In this document: piece after piece, positions 63,967 to 64,000 of the stretch
Position numbering within the stretch: the first letter of the stretch is position 1
How the letters are laid out: each line of letters starts with the position of its first letter
From: Endozoicomonas euniceicola
GTDB taxonomy: Bacteria; Pseudomonadota; Gammaproteobacteria; Pseudomonadales; Endozoicomonadaceae
Direction of reading: 5' to 3'
Assembly: GCF_025562755.1 (NCBI RefSeq)
Contig: NZ_CP103300.1
Coordinates: forward strand, 3,659,001 to 3,723,000
DNA: 64,000 nucleotides
Program-made: the position numbers and the translations under genes
Notes under the pieces: generated by a model
Database searches by the model: none
Told to the model about the DNA's origin: nothing
The model's input: only the letters and a program-made list of their open reading frames with translations

Positions 63967-64000
63967 AGTGGGGCGATGGTGCCGACGAGAGGACTTTTTA

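Overview
The window looks like a chromosomal segment of a marine, host-associated gammaproteobacterium of the Endozoicomonas type (Oceanospirillales/Hahellaceae). This is inferred from gene content, not from a database search. Housekeeping blocks have typical gammaproteobacterial order: nusA-infB-rbfA-truB ... rpsO-pnp, nagE/nagBAC, pykF, rpsU-yqeY-dnaG-rpoD, tsaD-folB-folK, cca, fadD, a DUF4212/ActP-type symporter pair, and putA. Between them lie AT-rich orphan genes, insertion sequences and several exported proteins with metazoan-type domains, a pattern known from invertebrate symbionts.

Layout. 1-4.8 kb: 3' end of nusA, infB with a long Arg/Gly/Asp repeat tract, rbfA, truB. 4.8-14.5 kb: an accessory island separates truB from rpsO-pnp. 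It holds a 1292-residue exported protein with a C-terminal OTU protease signature, a 156-bp degraded copy of truB, an intact IS1634-type element, a five-finger C2H2 zinc-finger protein, a Cys-rich SAM methyltransferase and a TRM11-like methylase. 14.5-17.4 kb: rpsO and pnp. 17.4-21.3 kb: an IS605-type element with intact tnpB, whose tnpA is split by a nested ISAzo13/IS630-type element carrying a -1 frameshift signal. The element abuts a brnT-brnA toxin-antitoxin pair. 21.4-26.5 kb: N-acetylglucosamine uptake and catabolism (nagE divergent from nagB-nagA-nagC) with a perfect palindromic operator candidate. 27-35 kb: pykF, an orphan membrane protein, rpoD, dnaG, yqeY, rpsU. 35.5-46.2 kb: tsaD, folB, folK, cca, an aromatic amino-acid permease, a GIY-YIG protein, fadD and an H-NS-like protein, interspersed with orphan genes. 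46.5-51.8 kb: a DsbA/Com1-like protein, an SDR, an exported TRAF-type MATH-domain protein and the symporter pair. 51.9-63.5 kb: two large exported orphans, putA, and an exported protein ending in a CHY + CTCHY + RING array like that of the animal E3 ligase RCHY1/PIRH2. 63.7 kb: remnant of an IS1182-type transposase.

The most striking content is a dispersed set of eukaryote-like proteins that converge on ubiquitin and TRAF signalling: an OTU protease, a PIRH2-like E3 ligase, a TRAF/MATH domain, a classical zinc-finger array and a weak F-box-like motif. The first three carry N-terminal export signals. The simplest reading is an effector repertoire for manipulating host ubiquitin signalling. Function, secretion route and host origin are inferences. 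No tRNA, rRNA or CRISPR array was seen.
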